Origin: Aurantimicrobium minutum
GTDB taxonomy: Bacteria > Actinomycetota > Actinomycetes > Actinomycetales > Microbacteriaceae
Length of the DNA: 64,000 bases
Direction of reading: 5' to 3'
NCBI RefSeq assembly: GCF_029894165.1
Contig: NZ_JARXXU010000001.1
Location: 1 to 64,000 of the forward strand
A model generated the notes under the pieces. The model was not told the DNA's origin and made no database searches. It saw nothing but the letters and a program-made list of their open reading frames with translations. The position numbers and the translations under genes are program-made. Shown here one piece after another: positions 28,813-37,727 of this stretch (positions within the stretch are counted from its first letter, which is position 1; every line of letters begins with the position of its first letter).

Positions 28813-30120
28813 ATGAGCAACGACCAAGCTAACTGGAAATTTGAAACCAAACAGATCCACTCGGGTGCACAGCCGGACCCCACAACCAATGCGCGTGCGA
28901 CCCCGATTTACCAAACTACGTCCTATGTGTTCAACAACGCAGAGCACGCAAAGAACCTCTTTGCTCTGGCTGAGTTCGGAAACATTTACACCCGTATCCA
29001 AAACCCCACACAGGACGTTGTCGAGCAGCGCGTCGCAGCACTTGAGGGTGGAACAGCAGCGCTGCTGGTTTCCTCCGGTCAGGCTGCTGAAACCTTTGCT
29101 GTGCTCAACATCGCCGAAGCCGGAGACCACATTGTGTCCTCCAGCTCGATCTACGGCGGAACCTACAACCTGTTCAAGTACACCCTGGCCAAGCTCGGCA
29201 TCGAAGTGACTTTCGTGGAGAACCAGGATGACGCTGACGAATGGCGTGCAGCCGTTCGCCCCAACACCAAGCTCTTCTTCGGCGAGACCATCGGTAACCC
29301 TCGCATCAACATTCTGGACATTGGTCTGGTCTCCAAGGTTGCGCACGAAGCAGGTGTCCCGCTCATCGTGGACAACACCATTGCAACTCCTTACCTGATC
29401 CGTCCTCTCGAGCACGGAGCTGACATCGTGATCCACTCAGCAACGAAGTTCCTCGGTGGCCACGGAACCGTCATCGGTGGTGTCATTGTCGATGGTGGAA
29501 AGTTCGAATGGTCCAAGAACGTGGAGAAATTCCCTGGCTTGACCGAACCCGACCCTTCGTACCACGGCGCAAGCTACACCACCGTGTTGGGTGACGCCAT
29601 CGCTTACATCATCAAGGCACGCGTGCAGCTTCTTCGTGACCTTGGTTCTTCTATTGCTCCTGCGAGTGCGTGGCAGATCATCCAGGGCATCGAGACTCTG
29701 AGCCTGCGAATTGAGCGTCACGTGGAGAACGCCACCGCTGTTGCGCAGTGGTTGGAAGCACACCCCCAGGTTGCTTCCGTCAACTACGCAGCACTTCCTT
29801 CCAGCCCTTGGTACACCGCAGCTAACCGTTACGCCCCAAAGGGCGTGGGTGCTGTGCTGTCCTTCGAACTTAAGGGCGGCGTAGAAGCTGGTAAGGCATT
29901 CGTGGACAACCTCGACCTGTTCAGCCACCTGGCCAACATTGGTGACGTTCGCTCCCTCGTAATTCACCCCGCCTCAACCACGCACTCGCAGCTCACCCCT
30001 GAGCAGCAGCTCACCAGCGGCGTGACCCCGGGCTTGGTTCGTCTCTCTGTGGGTCTCGAGAACATCGAAGACATCAAGGCAGACCTTGAGAAGGGTCTTG
30101 CTGCTGCTGCAGCAATCTAG
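28813..30120 (+). CDS. metY: O-acetylhomoserine aminocarboxypropyltransferase (MetY)
   Basis: 435 residues, PLP enzyme that makes homocysteine from O-acetylhomoserine and sulfide. The N terminus KFETKQIHSGAQPDPTTNAR and ATPIYQTTSYVF, YTRIQNPT near residue 60, VDNTIATPYL near 190 and the lysine site SATKFLGGHG near 208-217 are typical. ATG at 28813 with AAGGAG just upstream. metX, which makes its substrate, is downstream; together they form the direct sulfhydrylation route. I saw no riboswitch in the 73-base leader. Confidence 0.95.
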   Translation: MSNDQANWKFETKQIHSGAQPDPTTNARATPIYQTTSYVFNNAEHAKNLFALAEFGNIYTRIQNPTQDVVEQRVAALEGGTAALLVSSGQAAETFAVLNIAEAGDHIVSSSSIYGGTYNLFKYTLAKLGIEVTFVENQDDADEWRAAVRPNTKLFFGETIGNPRINILDIGLVSKVAHEAGVPLIVDNTIATPYLIRPLEHGADIVIHSATKFLGGHGTVIGGVIVDGGKFEWSKNVEKFPGLTEPDPSYHGASYTTVLGDAIAYIIKARVQLLRDLGSSIAPASAWQIIQGIETLSLRIERHVENATAVAQWLEAHPQVASVNYAALPSSPWYTAANRYAPKGVGAVLSFELKGGVEAGKAFVDNLDLFSHLANIGDVRSLVIHPASTTHSQLTPEQQLTSGVTPGLVRLSVGLENIEDIKADLEKGLAAAAAI

Positions 30121-30143
30121 CCACACAAGTAATACAACTAGTC

Positions 30144-30190
30144 GAGGGGCTCGGCTGTGGAGTAGCGTCTACTCCATGGCTGAGCCCCTC
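30144..30190 (+). terminator. 22-bp hairpin after metY, overlapping the crotonase start codon
   Basis: Outer arms GAGGGGCTC (30144-30152) and GAGCCCCTC (30182-30190), inner arms TGGAGTAG (30158-30165) and CTACTCCA (30169-30176), loop CGT. The five positions between the arms also pair if G-U wobbles are allowed, giving one 22-bp stem. It lacks a T tract. It could end metY transcripts and it also hides the ATG at 30176. Confidence 0.6.
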
Positions 30191-30961
30191 ATTCTCTTTT
30201 CTACGACTGGTCACATTCGTCACCTGCAGTTCAACCGTGCAGAGAAGATGAATGCTGCCAATCGGAAGCTGCTCTCTGAGCTGTCCCTCGCCTATGCAGA
30301 CGCTGACGCAGACCACAACATTCGCGTTGTCGTTGTCTCTGCTGTGGGTCCTCACTTCACTGCTGGTCTCGATCTTGCAGACGTATTGGGAACCGCATCT
30401 GAATCCGGGCTCAACCTCACTCCTGAAGCCGGGATTGATCCCTGGGGAATTACAACACCCCCCATTTCAAAGCCTGTGGTTATTGCTGTGCAGGGAACCT
30501 GTCTCACCCTGGGAGTTGAGCTGATTCTTGCTTCTGAACTGACCGTGGCAGATGAGACAACCATTTTTGGTCAGCTCGAGGTGACCCGAGGAATCATGCC
30601 TTTTGGCGGGGCAACAACCAGGTTCGCCCAACGGGTCGGCTGGGCACATGCCTCTCGCTACCTCCTCACTGGTGAAACGTTCACCGCCGGGGAAGCTCTT
30701 CGTATTGGCCTCGTCAACGAGGTGGTTCCTGCAGGGACTCAGGTAGACCGCGCGATGGAGCTTGCAGCACTAATAGCGGAGCAGGCGCCCCTTGCCGTGC
30801 AAGCAACGCTGAGAAATGCACGAGTTGCTCGCGCTGCCGCGGAGCGCGAAGCGCTCAGTCAGCTGCCCCACGAGCTGGGCACACTTCTCGCCAGCGAAGA
30901 CTTTCGCGCCGGAGTTGCAGCGTTCACTACGAGGTCGAAGCCAGAGTTCACGGGCAAGTAG
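30176..30961 (+). CDS. Enoyl-CoA hydratase/isomerase (crotonase) family protein
   Basis: 261 residues of the crotonase fold: LQFNRAEKMNAANRKLL near residue 18-34, the oxyanion-hole segment FTAGLDLADV near residue 62-71, and FGQLEVTRGIMPFGGAT near 131-147 with one of the usual glutamates. The reaction (hydration, isomerisation or other acyl-CoA chemistry) is not fixed by the sequence. The ATG has no normal ribosome site; it sits inside a strong hairpin. Lies between metY and metX, an odd place for an acyl-CoA enzyme. The metX start follows 12 bases after its stop. Confidence 0.8.
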   Translation: MAEPLILFSTTGHIRHLQFNRAEKMNAANRKLLSELSLAYADADADHNIRVVVVSAVGPHFTAGLDLADVLGTASESGLNLTPEAGIDPWGITTPPISKPVVIAVQGTCLTLGVELILASELTVADETTIFGQLEVTRGIMPFGGATTRFAQRVGWAHASRYLLTGETFTAGEALRIGLVNEVVPAGTQVDRAMELAALIAEQAPLAVQATLRNARVARAAAEREALSQLPHELGTLLASEDFRAGVAAFTTRSKPEFTGK

Positions 30962-30973
30962 GCTTAAGGGACT

Positions 30974-32188
30974 ATGGATTGGCAAGATTCGGCCGATAAC
31001 CTGCCCTCAGGCTTCATTACTGACGAGCAGGTTCGTTCTGTTGCCGGAAAGCCTCCCGTCACAGGCGCTTGGCGCGATGGAGATGCACCTGGTAACCGCC
31101 AGTTTGCCAACCTGGGTCCGTTCGATTTTGAATGCGGCGGCAGTCTCCCCCACGTTCGCATCGCCTATGAAACCTGGGGCACGCTCAACGAGGCTAAAGA
31201 CAACGCCGTTCTTGTTCTGCACGCACTCACCGGTGATAGCCATGTTGTGGGACCCGCCGGAGGCGGCCACAGCACAGCAGGGTGGTGGAACGAGGTTGTG
31301 GGACCCGGTCTCGCTGTGGACACGGACACATGGTTTGTGGTGGCCCCGAATGTTTTGGGCGGCTGCCAAGGATCTACCGGCCCTGCTTCGCTTGCGCCAG
31401 ATGGATACGAATGGGGTTCCCGCTTCCCCTACACAACGATCCGCGACCAGACGCGTGCGCAAGCGCAATTCTCAGATGTGATCGGCATCGACACATGGGC
31501 TGCCGTCATTGGTGGCTCCATGGGAGGCATGCATGCACTCGAATGGGGAGCAATGTTCCCTGAGCGGGTGGAGCGACTGGCTGTTCTTGCCGCCCCCCCT
31601 GCAACAAGTGCGGACGAAATTGCCCTGAACACCGTCCAGATCGAGGCAATTCTGCTGGACCCAGCTTTCCGTGCAGGACATTATTACGAAGCTATGGATG
31701 GGGATGGCCCCTACCGCGGCCTTGCTCTGGCACGCCGTATTTCGTTCCAGAACTTCCGCACGCCTTCGGAGCTCAACGAGCGCTTTGACCGTTCTTCCCA
31801 GAGCGACATCAGCCCCTTGGGTAAAGGGGGACGCTTTGCTGTGGCCAGCTACCTCGATTTCCACGGAAATAAATTCACCCGACGCTTCGATGCCAACAGT
31901 TACATCACCCTGGTCGAGTCCATGAACTCCCACGACCTGGGTCGTGGCCGAGACAGCATCGAAGATGTGTTGGAATCTATCGAGATTCCCACGCTCGTCA
32001 TTGGTATCGATAGCGACCGCTTCTTCCCCCTAGATGGCCAAAAGCGTTTAGCAGCTCACATCCCCGGAAACATCAACGGTGACGAACCTGCGCTGCTTGA
32101 ATCAGATTTTGGTCACGATGCGTTCCTGATCGAATCTGAATTCGTGGGAGCTCAGCTGGCTCGCTTGTTGGCTAGCTCAGCTAGCTAG
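30974..32188 (+). CDS. metX: Homoserine O-acetyltransferase (MetX)
   Basis: 404-residue alpha/beta hydrolase-fold enzyme that activates homoserine with acetyl-CoA. LHALTGDSHVVG near residue 77, the nucleophile serine in GGSMGGMHALEWG near 178, the aspartate in VIGIDSDRFFP near 340 and the histidine in FGHDAFLIE near 380 form the expected triad. AAGGGA lies just before the ATG. Feeds MetY. Ends with a 4-base tail-to-tail overlap with galU. Confidence 0.94.
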   Translation: MDWQDSADNLPSGFITDEQVRSVAGKPPVTGAWRDGDAPGNRQFANLGPFDFECGGSLPHVRIAYETWGTLNEAKDNAVLVLHALTGDSHVVGPAGGGHSTAGWWNEVVGPGLAVDTDTWFVVAPNVLGGCQGSTGPASLAPDGYEWGSRFPYTTIRDQTRAQAQFSDVIGIDTWAAVIGGSMGGMHALEWGAMFPERVERLAVLAAPPATSADEIALNTVQIEAILLDPAFRAGHYYEAMDGDGPYRGLALARRISFQNFRTPSELNERFDRSSQSDISPLGKGGRFAVASYLDFHGNKFTRRFDANSYITLVESMNSHDLGRGRDSIEDVLESIEIPTLVIGIDSDRFFPLDGQKRLAAHIPGNINGDEPALLESDFGHDAFLIESEFVGAQLARLLASSAS

Positions 32189-33069
32189 AGCTTTGCACTG
32201 AAGTCCTTAAGCCAGGAAGAGAAATCCTGGCCTAGGTCTTCTCGTTCTGATGCAAGTTCCACAATCGTCTTCAGGTAGGAGAGCCTGTCTCCTGTGTCGA
32301 AACGTCGTCCTATAAAAACAAGGCCAATTACTGGACCAGCTAATTCAGGATTTTTAGCCATCTCGTTCAAAGCATCAGTCAGCTGAAACTCCCCGCCAAC
32401 TCCAGGCTTGAGGCTTCTCAAAACTTCAAATACTCCTGGTTGCAGAACATAACGTCCAATGACCGCAAGATTTGAGGGAGCAGTTTCAACACTCGGCTTC
32501 TCAATCAATTCAGTCACTTCTAGAACATTCCCCACGCGGTTCCCTGGATTAACAATTCCATACTTGACTACGTCTTCTTCAGGAACTTCCATTAACGCGA
32601 CAACGTTTGCACTTTTAGCTTCCGCCAGTTGCAACATTTCAGAGAGCAATTTACTTTCAGCTTCAATGAGGTCATCACCAAGCAAAACAGCAAAAGCATC
32701 ATCTCCCACGAAGGTTTCTGCTTTTGAAATAGCATGACCTAGACCTAAAGGATCTCCTTGACGGACATAGTGTATGTCCGCCAATCCGGTAGCTTCATCG
32801 ACTACTCCAAGGCGATGCTTGTCGCCTTTTTCGTGAAGGAGGTTTTCAAGTTCAACTGCACGGTCAAAATGATTCTCAAGAGCGTTTTTATTACGTCCAG
32901 TAATCATGAGGACATGAGATAAACCGGCGTTCACGGCTTCTTCAACTACATATTGAATGGCTGGCTTGTCCACGACGGGGAGCATTTCTTTGGGCAATGC
33001 CTTCGTTGCGGGGAGGAAACGTGTTCCCAAACCCGCAGCAGGAATCACTGCTTTTGTAATTTTGCTCAC
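32185..33069 (-). CDS. galU: UTP-glucose-1-phosphate uridylyltransferase
   Basis: 294 residues. Makes UDP-glucose, the precursor for GalE and many glycans. The nucleotide-binding PAAGLGTRFLPATKALPKE near residues 10-28, KPAIQYVVEEA near 36 and EKPS near 176 identify the family. GTG start at 33069. It lies directly downstream of the GT87-like membrane protein gene (2-base gap) and is probably in its operon. Somewhat AT-richer than its neighbours. Confidence 0.94.
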   Translation of the reverse strand: MSKITKAVIPAAGLGTRFLPATKALPKEMLPVVDKPAIQYVVEEAVNAGLSHVLMITGRNKNALENHFDRAVELENLLHEKGDKHRLGVVDEATGLADIHYVRQGDPLGLGHAISKAETFVGDDAFAVLLGDDLIEAESKLLSEMLQLAEAKSANVVALMEVPEEDVVKYGIVNPGNRVGNVLEVTELIEKPSVETAPSNLAVIGRYVLQPGVFEVLRSLKPGVGGEFQLTDALNEMAKNPELAGPVIGLVFIGRRFDTGDRLSYLKTIVELASEREDLGQDFSSWLKDFSAKL

Positions 33070-33071
33070 AT

Positions 33072-34319
33072 TTACACTCTAGCTTCCTTGTAATCAGCAC
33101 CAAGATTTTGGTGTGGAATAGCTTGAATCATGGAGAACACGGCCAACCCCAGCAACACCATCTCACCCAGGTTTCTGAGACTGAGAATACTCAGTTCGAT
33201 GGGTTGCACTGCGAGCAATCCGCCATAGAGATACGGGTAGAAAGCCTGTGTCAGTGCGGCAAGCAGGAGTGCCACGACTCCCAAGACGCGGTATTTCCTG
33301 GGTGCCCACACCAGTCCAGCGATCACAGGGGCTGCAATCCACCCAATGTATTGCGGAGATCCCACTTTATTGAACACGATGAGAACCAGCGTGAGGGTGA
33401 GAGCAAGTGCTGGTAACAGTTCTTCAACAGCGCTCCCCTTGCGGTTCAGCCAGACTCCCCACAGCAATACAGCGACGAAGCACAGGGCCAGCAGAACCGT
33501 GGACACTTCTGAAGCGTCAACTGTTCCCTCCCCCATAACTTGGAACGTGAGGATGTCATTGTCGTAATACACCGCATAGCCAGCCACCCCTGCAGCTGCA
33601 AGCCACAGGAACGGCAACGCGAAGGGCGACTCGATTTGTAATCCGCGGCCGGATTGCTGTCCAAGGAAGCTCAACAGACTTGCCCCGCCTCCCAGAATCA
33701 CCGCGATCACGACGATGACAGCGCTCGTGACGGCCACGGACAGAATAAATACTTTTCGCTGTCGGACTGAAATGAGAATGGCTGCAATCAGTGCCGCCGG
33801 CCACACCTTGATCCACGTGGCAAGTGCAAGCAATGCCCCGGCCAATGCGGGGCGGCTCACTGCCGCGAGCAGCCCAACAATAGCCAGTGGTGTGACGATG
33901 CTTTCTAGCCGCGAGACCGCAATGGGGCCAAGAAGAAGCAGAAAAGCCAACCACCACCCCGCGGCGGTCCGCTGAATTCTGTTCTGCTGGTCCTGCCGGC
34001 GTGAATACAGCAGATACGCAAAAGCCCCAGCATTAGCCAGCGTGACCAGAACAATCCAGCCGAGTGCATAGTTTCCAGGTCCTGCCAGCGCAGGCAACAG
34101 AATGGGAATCAGCGCCGCAACGGGATACACCCACTGGGTCTGCAGACCCACAATGGCGAATCCAGCAGTCGCTTGTCCAGCCCACAATTCGTAGACAAAG
34201 CTCACGTCGCCGAATGGAACCGCTTCCGCCACATAGCCTTGCCACCCGAGCCAGAGACTAACTGCGGCAAAGGCGCTCCACATCAGCACAGAGTTGTGCC
34301 ACTTGGTTGAAGAGTTCAT
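33072..34319 (-). CDS. GT87/DUF2029-like membrane mannosyltransferase
   Basis: 415 residues with about ten hydrophobic segments. The first loop has PFGDVSFVYELW near residue 35, and ATWIKVWPAALIAA near 165 is a hallmark of GT87 (DUF2029) proteins, which use polyprenyl-phosphomannose to build lipomannan and related actinobacterial glycolipids outside the membrane. The exact linkage is unknown. Starts 2 bases after nnrD and ends 2 bases before galU, so nnrD, this gene and galU form a leftward operon. Confidence 0.75.
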   Translation of the reverse strand: MNSSTKWHNSVLMWSAFAAVSLWLGWQGYVAEAVPFGDVSFVYELWAGQATAGFAIVGLQTQWVYPVAALIPILLPALAGPGNYALGWIVLVTLANAGAFAYLLYSRRQDQQNRIQRTAAGWWLAFLLLLGPIAVSRLESIVTPLAIVGLLAAVSRPALAGALLALATWIKVWPAALIAAILISVRQRKVFILSVAVTSAVIVVIAVILGGGASLLSFLGQQSGRGLQIESPFALPFLWLAAAGVAGYAVYYDNDILTFQVMGEGTVDASEVSTVLLALCFVAVLLWGVWLNRKGSAVEELLPALALTLTLVLIVFNKVGSPQYIGWIAAPVIAGLVWAPRKYRVLGVVALLLAALTQAFYPYLYGGLLAVQPIELSILSLRNLGEMVLLGLAVFSMIQAIPHQNLGADYKEARV

Positions 34320-34321
34320 AG

Positions 34322-35158
34322 CTACCTCACCGATTGTGACAGGAGGGTGGCAACAGCTGAATTCACACGCTCTGCAACATCTAGTGCAGGGAAGGGCCCG
34401 TTCTCCGCAGCGAGCGCTGCGGCTGCGCCGTGAAGAAATACACCTGTTGCCGCAAACTGAGCGAGTTCTGCAAGATGTGGAACACGACCCACGGAATGTG
34501 TGGCCACGAGTGCAGCAATGATGCCCGCGAGAACATCACCTGTGCCAGCTGTTGCCAGCCAGAAAGTCGGCGCTGTCACTCGGACAAGGAACCGATCACG
34601 CTCGTGCGCTTCAGGCGAGGCAACAATCGTTTCATGTCCTTTGAGCACCACTACAACTCCGAGCTGGTCAGCGGCGCATGCCGCCCATTCGCCGCGACTT
34701 CTTCCTTCCCGGGGCAGGAGTCTTTCGAGTTCACCCTCGTGTGGCGTGATGATGGCCGGAGCGCTCACGAGCGGAAGTAACCCGAGCCCTCCGGCGTCGA
34801 CGATTACCGGTTGGAGTCCTTGGCAGGCCCGGGCCGTATCTGGAAGATCAGGGTTGAGTGATGTTGTGGGTTCCCAGCCAGACCCCAACAACCACGCATC
34901 GACGGCCCCCGAAACAGTGACTGTTTCAGGCCGTCGAGCAAGAACTAACTGTGCAGGTTCCTTTTCACCGAGAAACCGCACCATGCCAATTCCAGTTCGG
35001 TGGGCTGCTTCCACCCCGAGTACTGCAGCTCCTGGATACTTCTCGGAACCTGTCACGACACCCAGTGCACCGTGGCTGTATTTGTTGTCTTGTGGTCCGG
35101 GTATGCGAATGACCGCAGCTGCGTCTGCAGCTCCCCATTCTGGTATTTCTGTGGTCAT
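34322..35158 (-). CDS. nnrD: ADP-dependent NAD(P)H-hydrate dehydratase
   Basis: 278 residues of the YjeF C-terminal/ribokinase-like fold; repairs hydrated NAD(P)H with ADP. Visible: HGALGVVTGSEKYPGAAVLGVEAAHRTG in pieces near residues 29-56, TPHEGELERLLP near 138, and the catalytic LATAGTGDVLAGI near 200-212. The N-terminal epimerase domain (NnrE) found fused in many bacteria is absent and I did not see it elsewhere in the window. Operon with the GT87-like gene. Confidence 0.9.
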   Translation of the reverse strand: MTTEIPEWGAADAAAVIRIPGPQDNKYSHGALGVVTGSEKYPGAAVLGVEAAHRTGIGMVRFLGEKEPAQLVLARRPETVTVSGAVDAWLLGSGWEPTTSLNPDLPDTARACQGLQPVIVDAGGLGLLPLVSAPAIITPHEGELERLLPREGRSRGEWAACAADQLGVVVVLKGHETIVASPEAHERDRFLVRVTAPTFWLATAGTGDVLAGIIAALVATHSVGRVPHLAELAQFAATGVFLHGAAAALAAENGPFPALDVAERVNSAVATLLSQSVR

Positions 35159-35169
35159 AGTTCCCCCAA

Positions 35170-36222
35170 CTATGAGCGCCGTGTGGCGTCCTGTACTTCT
35201 CCGACTAACTCTTCAATGATGTCCTCGAGGAAGAGCACTCCCGTGGTTGTGCCGGTGACGTCGACAACTCGAGCAATGTGGATTCCGCTGCGTTGGAGTT
35301 CTGCCAGAGCATCTTCGAGATCTGTGGTTTCCGCCAGGGTCGCGAGTTGGCGGATGCGCTTAGTTTTGATGGGTCCTGTGTGTGTTCCCGCTTCGGAGAC
35401 GTCGTCATCGAAGGTGAGAACATCTTTGAGGTGAACATAGCCAATGGGTTCACTCTGGGCGTCGCTGATGACGTAACGCGAGAATCCATACTTCGCCACT
35501 GCCTGTTCCAGGTCGCCCACGCTGGCCTGTTCCGGCAGGGTGATGAGGTCTTTCAGGAGAACCTTGATGTCCCCTGCCTTCTTGGTGGTGAATTCAAAGG
35601 CTGCAGAGAGTGTGCCCGAGGAATCCTCGATCATGCCCTCTCTCGTGGAGTGAGACACAATTGTTGCAACTTCGGTGAGTGAGAAAACGCTGTTGGCTTC
35701 TTCGCGGGGCACAACCCGGAATATTTTAAGCACCGCATTAGCTATGCCGTTCATTGCCACGATGACGGGCTTCACTATCCGCGCAACAAACACAAGTGGC
35801 GGAGCAAGAATCAAAATGGCACGATCAGGTACAGAGAAGGAAGCGTTCTTGGGAACCATTTCGCCAAAGATGACGTGCAGGAAAGTCACCAAAATCAGTG
35901 CGAAGGTGAAGCTGATTCCGCTAATCCATCCGTCGGATAAGCCTGTTCCCACCAGCGCCAACTCAGCTAGGTGGTGAATCGCGGGTTCTGACACGTTCAG
36001 GATCAACAAAGATGCAACAGTAATACCCAGCTGGCTGGTGGCCAGCATGAGACTGACATGTTCCATCGCCCACAGCGCCGTCTTTGCTGCAGCACTCCCC
36101 TTTTCAGCGAGAGGTTCGATCTGAGAACGACGTGCAGAAATAACAGCGAATTCTGCTGCCACAAAGAATGCATTGACGGCAAGCAACACTACGAGCCATA
36201 CCAGGCCAGCCCAATCACTCAT
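35170..36222 (-). CDS. CNNM/CorC-type protein with DUF21 and CBS domains (second copy)
   Basis: 350 residues. N-terminal DUF21 membrane domain with about four helices (FFVAAEFAVISARRSQIE near residue 18, then TSQLGITVASLL and IFGEMVPKN), followed by a CBS pair (about 190-330) ending in GTTTGVLFLEDIIEELVGEV. Family members move or sense Mg2+. I use the ATG at 36222, which has AGGTGAG upstream, rather than one three codons earlier; it overlaps the stop of its paralogue by 8 bases. It has no C-terminal CorC/HlyC domain, unlike the upstream copy. Confidence 0.88.
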   Translation of the reverse strand: MSDWAGLVWLVVLLAVNAFFVAAEFAVISARRSQIEPLAEKGSAAAKTALWAMEHVSLMLATSQLGITVASLLILNVSEPAIHHLAELALVGTGLSDGWISGISFTFALILVTFLHVIFGEMVPKNASFSVPDRAILILAPPLVFVARIVKPVIVAMNGIANAVLKIFRVVPREEANSVFSLTEVATIVSHSTREGMIEDSSGTLSAAFEFTTKKAGDIKVLLKDLITLPEQASVGDLEQAVAKYGFSRYVISDAQSEPIGYVHLKDVLTFDDDVSEAGTHTGPIKTKRIRQLATLAETTDLEDALAELQRSGIHIARVVDVTGTTTGVLFLEDIIEELVGEVQDATRRS

Positions 36223-37537
36223 GGGTCTCACCTGCTTCCTCTGGAATCACAGGAGTGAAACGGAGACGGTCAATGCGGCGCCCGTCCATTCGGACGACCT
36301 TGAACTCACCTGCGGCAACGGTAACGGTGTCACCTTGTTCAGGGATCCTGCCCAGTTCACTCATCACGAAACCGGCGACGGTTTCGTAGTTTTCATCCTC
36401 TGGCACAAGAATGCCTGTGCGCTCCTCGAGCTCGTCTGGACGCAGAGAGCCCGGGAACGTGAGGTAGTCGGCGGAGCTGACAACACCCGCACGCGTGCGG
36501 TCATGTTCGTCAGCGACTTCGCCGACGAGTTCTTCCACGAGGTCTTCGAGAGTAGCCAAACCTGCAGTGCCACCGTATTCGTCGACTACGACGGCCATCT
36601 GGAATCCCTTGCCACGTAGCTCCGAGAGCAGCGCGTCCAAGGGCATGGTGTCTGGAACGCGGAGAGGCTCCCCCATCAAAGCCGAGATTGGAACATCATT
36701 TCGACGTTCACGAGGCACCGACATCGCGCTCTTGACGTGCACAATTCCCACCACGTCATCGAGTCCATCTTCGGTCACGGGGAAACGAGAAAAACCAGTC
36801 TTCCGAGCCAGTTCCAGCACAGCTCGAGCTGAATCGGCGGGCTCTAACGATTCAATCCGTAGACGGGGCGTCATCACATCACTGGCCGAAAGTTCACTGA
36901 AGGCCAGGGTTTTGCCCAGCAGCGTTGCGGTGTCTACTTCTAGAGCACCCTCACTTGCAGAACGGCGAAGTAGCGACGCGAGCTCTTCTGGCGAACGCGC
37001 TCCAGAAAGCTCTTCTTTCGGTTCCAGCCCAAAACCGCGAAGAACAGCGTTGGACAGTCCATTCAACGAAAGCACCAGTGGTTTGAAAACCACCGTAAAC
37101 AGAGTTTGGAAAGGCATCACGACACGAGCCGTGCGCTCGGGTAGGGCCAGAGCAAAGTTCTTGGGAACCAGTTCACCAATAATCATGGAGAGGAACGTCG
37201 CGATGAAAATAGCCAAAATGACGGCAATGGTGTGAACTACGCCGCTGCTCCAGCTCAGACCAGCCAGTAGTGGGGTGAAGAGTGCAGCCAGTGCTGGTTC
37301 CATCAAGAAACCGGTCAACAGGGTAGTCAGAGTGATGCCCAGTTGAGCACTAGAGAGGTGTGTTGACGTTTTGGTCAGTGCCGAAATAGTCAGGCTGAGT
37401 CCGCGAACCCCTCGATCACGCTTTGCTTCCAGTTCTGGACGGTCAAGGTTCACCAGAGCAAACTCTGCTGCTACGAAGAAACCGGTGCCCACGGTGAGCA
37501 CAAGCCCAAAACCGAAGGAAATCCATTCAAGCGCCAC
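36215..37537 (-). CDS. CNNM/CorC-type protein with DUF21, CBS and CorC domains (first copy)
   Basis: 440 residues: DUF21 membrane domain (FFVAAEFALVNLDRPELE near residue 21, SAQLGITLTTLL, IIGELVPKNFAL near 120), two CBS motifs (about 200-340, FPVTEDGLDDVVGIVH and MAVVVDEYGGTAGLATLEDLVEELVGEV in part) and a C-terminal CorC_HlyC domain (about 350-430). A likely divalent-cation efflux or sensing protein. GTG start at 37537 after GAGGTGG. Tandem paralogue pair, an arrangement common in Actinobacteria, where the two may form a hetero-complex. Confidence 0.9.
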   Translation of the reverse strand: MALEWISFGFGLVLTVGTGFFVAAEFALVNLDRPELEAKRDRGVRGLSLTISALTKTSTHLSSAQLGITLTTLLTGFLMEPALAALFTPLLAGLSWSSGVVHTIAVILAIFIATFLSMIIGELVPKNFALALPERTARVVMPFQTLFTVVFKPLVLSLNGLSNAVLRGFGLEPKEELSGARSPEELASLLRRSASEGALEVDTATLLGKTLAFSELSASDVMTPRLRIESLEPADSARAVLELARKTGFSRFPVTEDGLDDVVGIVHVKSAMSVPRERRNDVPISALMGEPLRVPDTMPLDALLSELRGKGFQMAVVVDEYGGTAGLATLEDLVEELVGEVADEHDRTRAGVVSSADYLTFPGSLRPDELEERTGILVPEDENYETVAGFVMSELGRIPEQGDTVTVAAGEFKVVRMDGRRIDRLRFTPVIPEEAGETHE

Positions 37538-37687
37538 TACGCCACCTCGAGAAGAGTGTCGAGGACAGACAGAGTTGTTTTACTGTGTCGGGCAGGCGGG
37601 GGGTCGTCCATTGCCCTTCCAGCATACCGATGTGGTTCGGTAAACAACTGTGCCAGCTGAATAACGTGCTGTACTTCTCCACCTTAA

Positions 37688-37721
37688 CCAACTATTCTTG
37701 GTAGATACCAATAATAGTTGG
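37688..37721. promoter_or_regulatory. 34-bp palindrome, candidate operator of the MNT/HEPN pair
   Basis: Arms 37688-37703 and 37706-37721 are complementary at 15 of 16 positions around a GA centre: CCAACTATT then TTGGTA on the left, TACCAA then AATAGTTGG on the right, with one mismatch (C37697 against T37712). It ends 6 bases before the ATG and includes the first two bases of the GGAG ribosome site. The length and symmetry fit a protein dimer or tetramer site; as RNA it would form a hairpin that hides the ribosome site. Confidence 0.7.
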
Positions 37722-37727
37722 AGTTCT

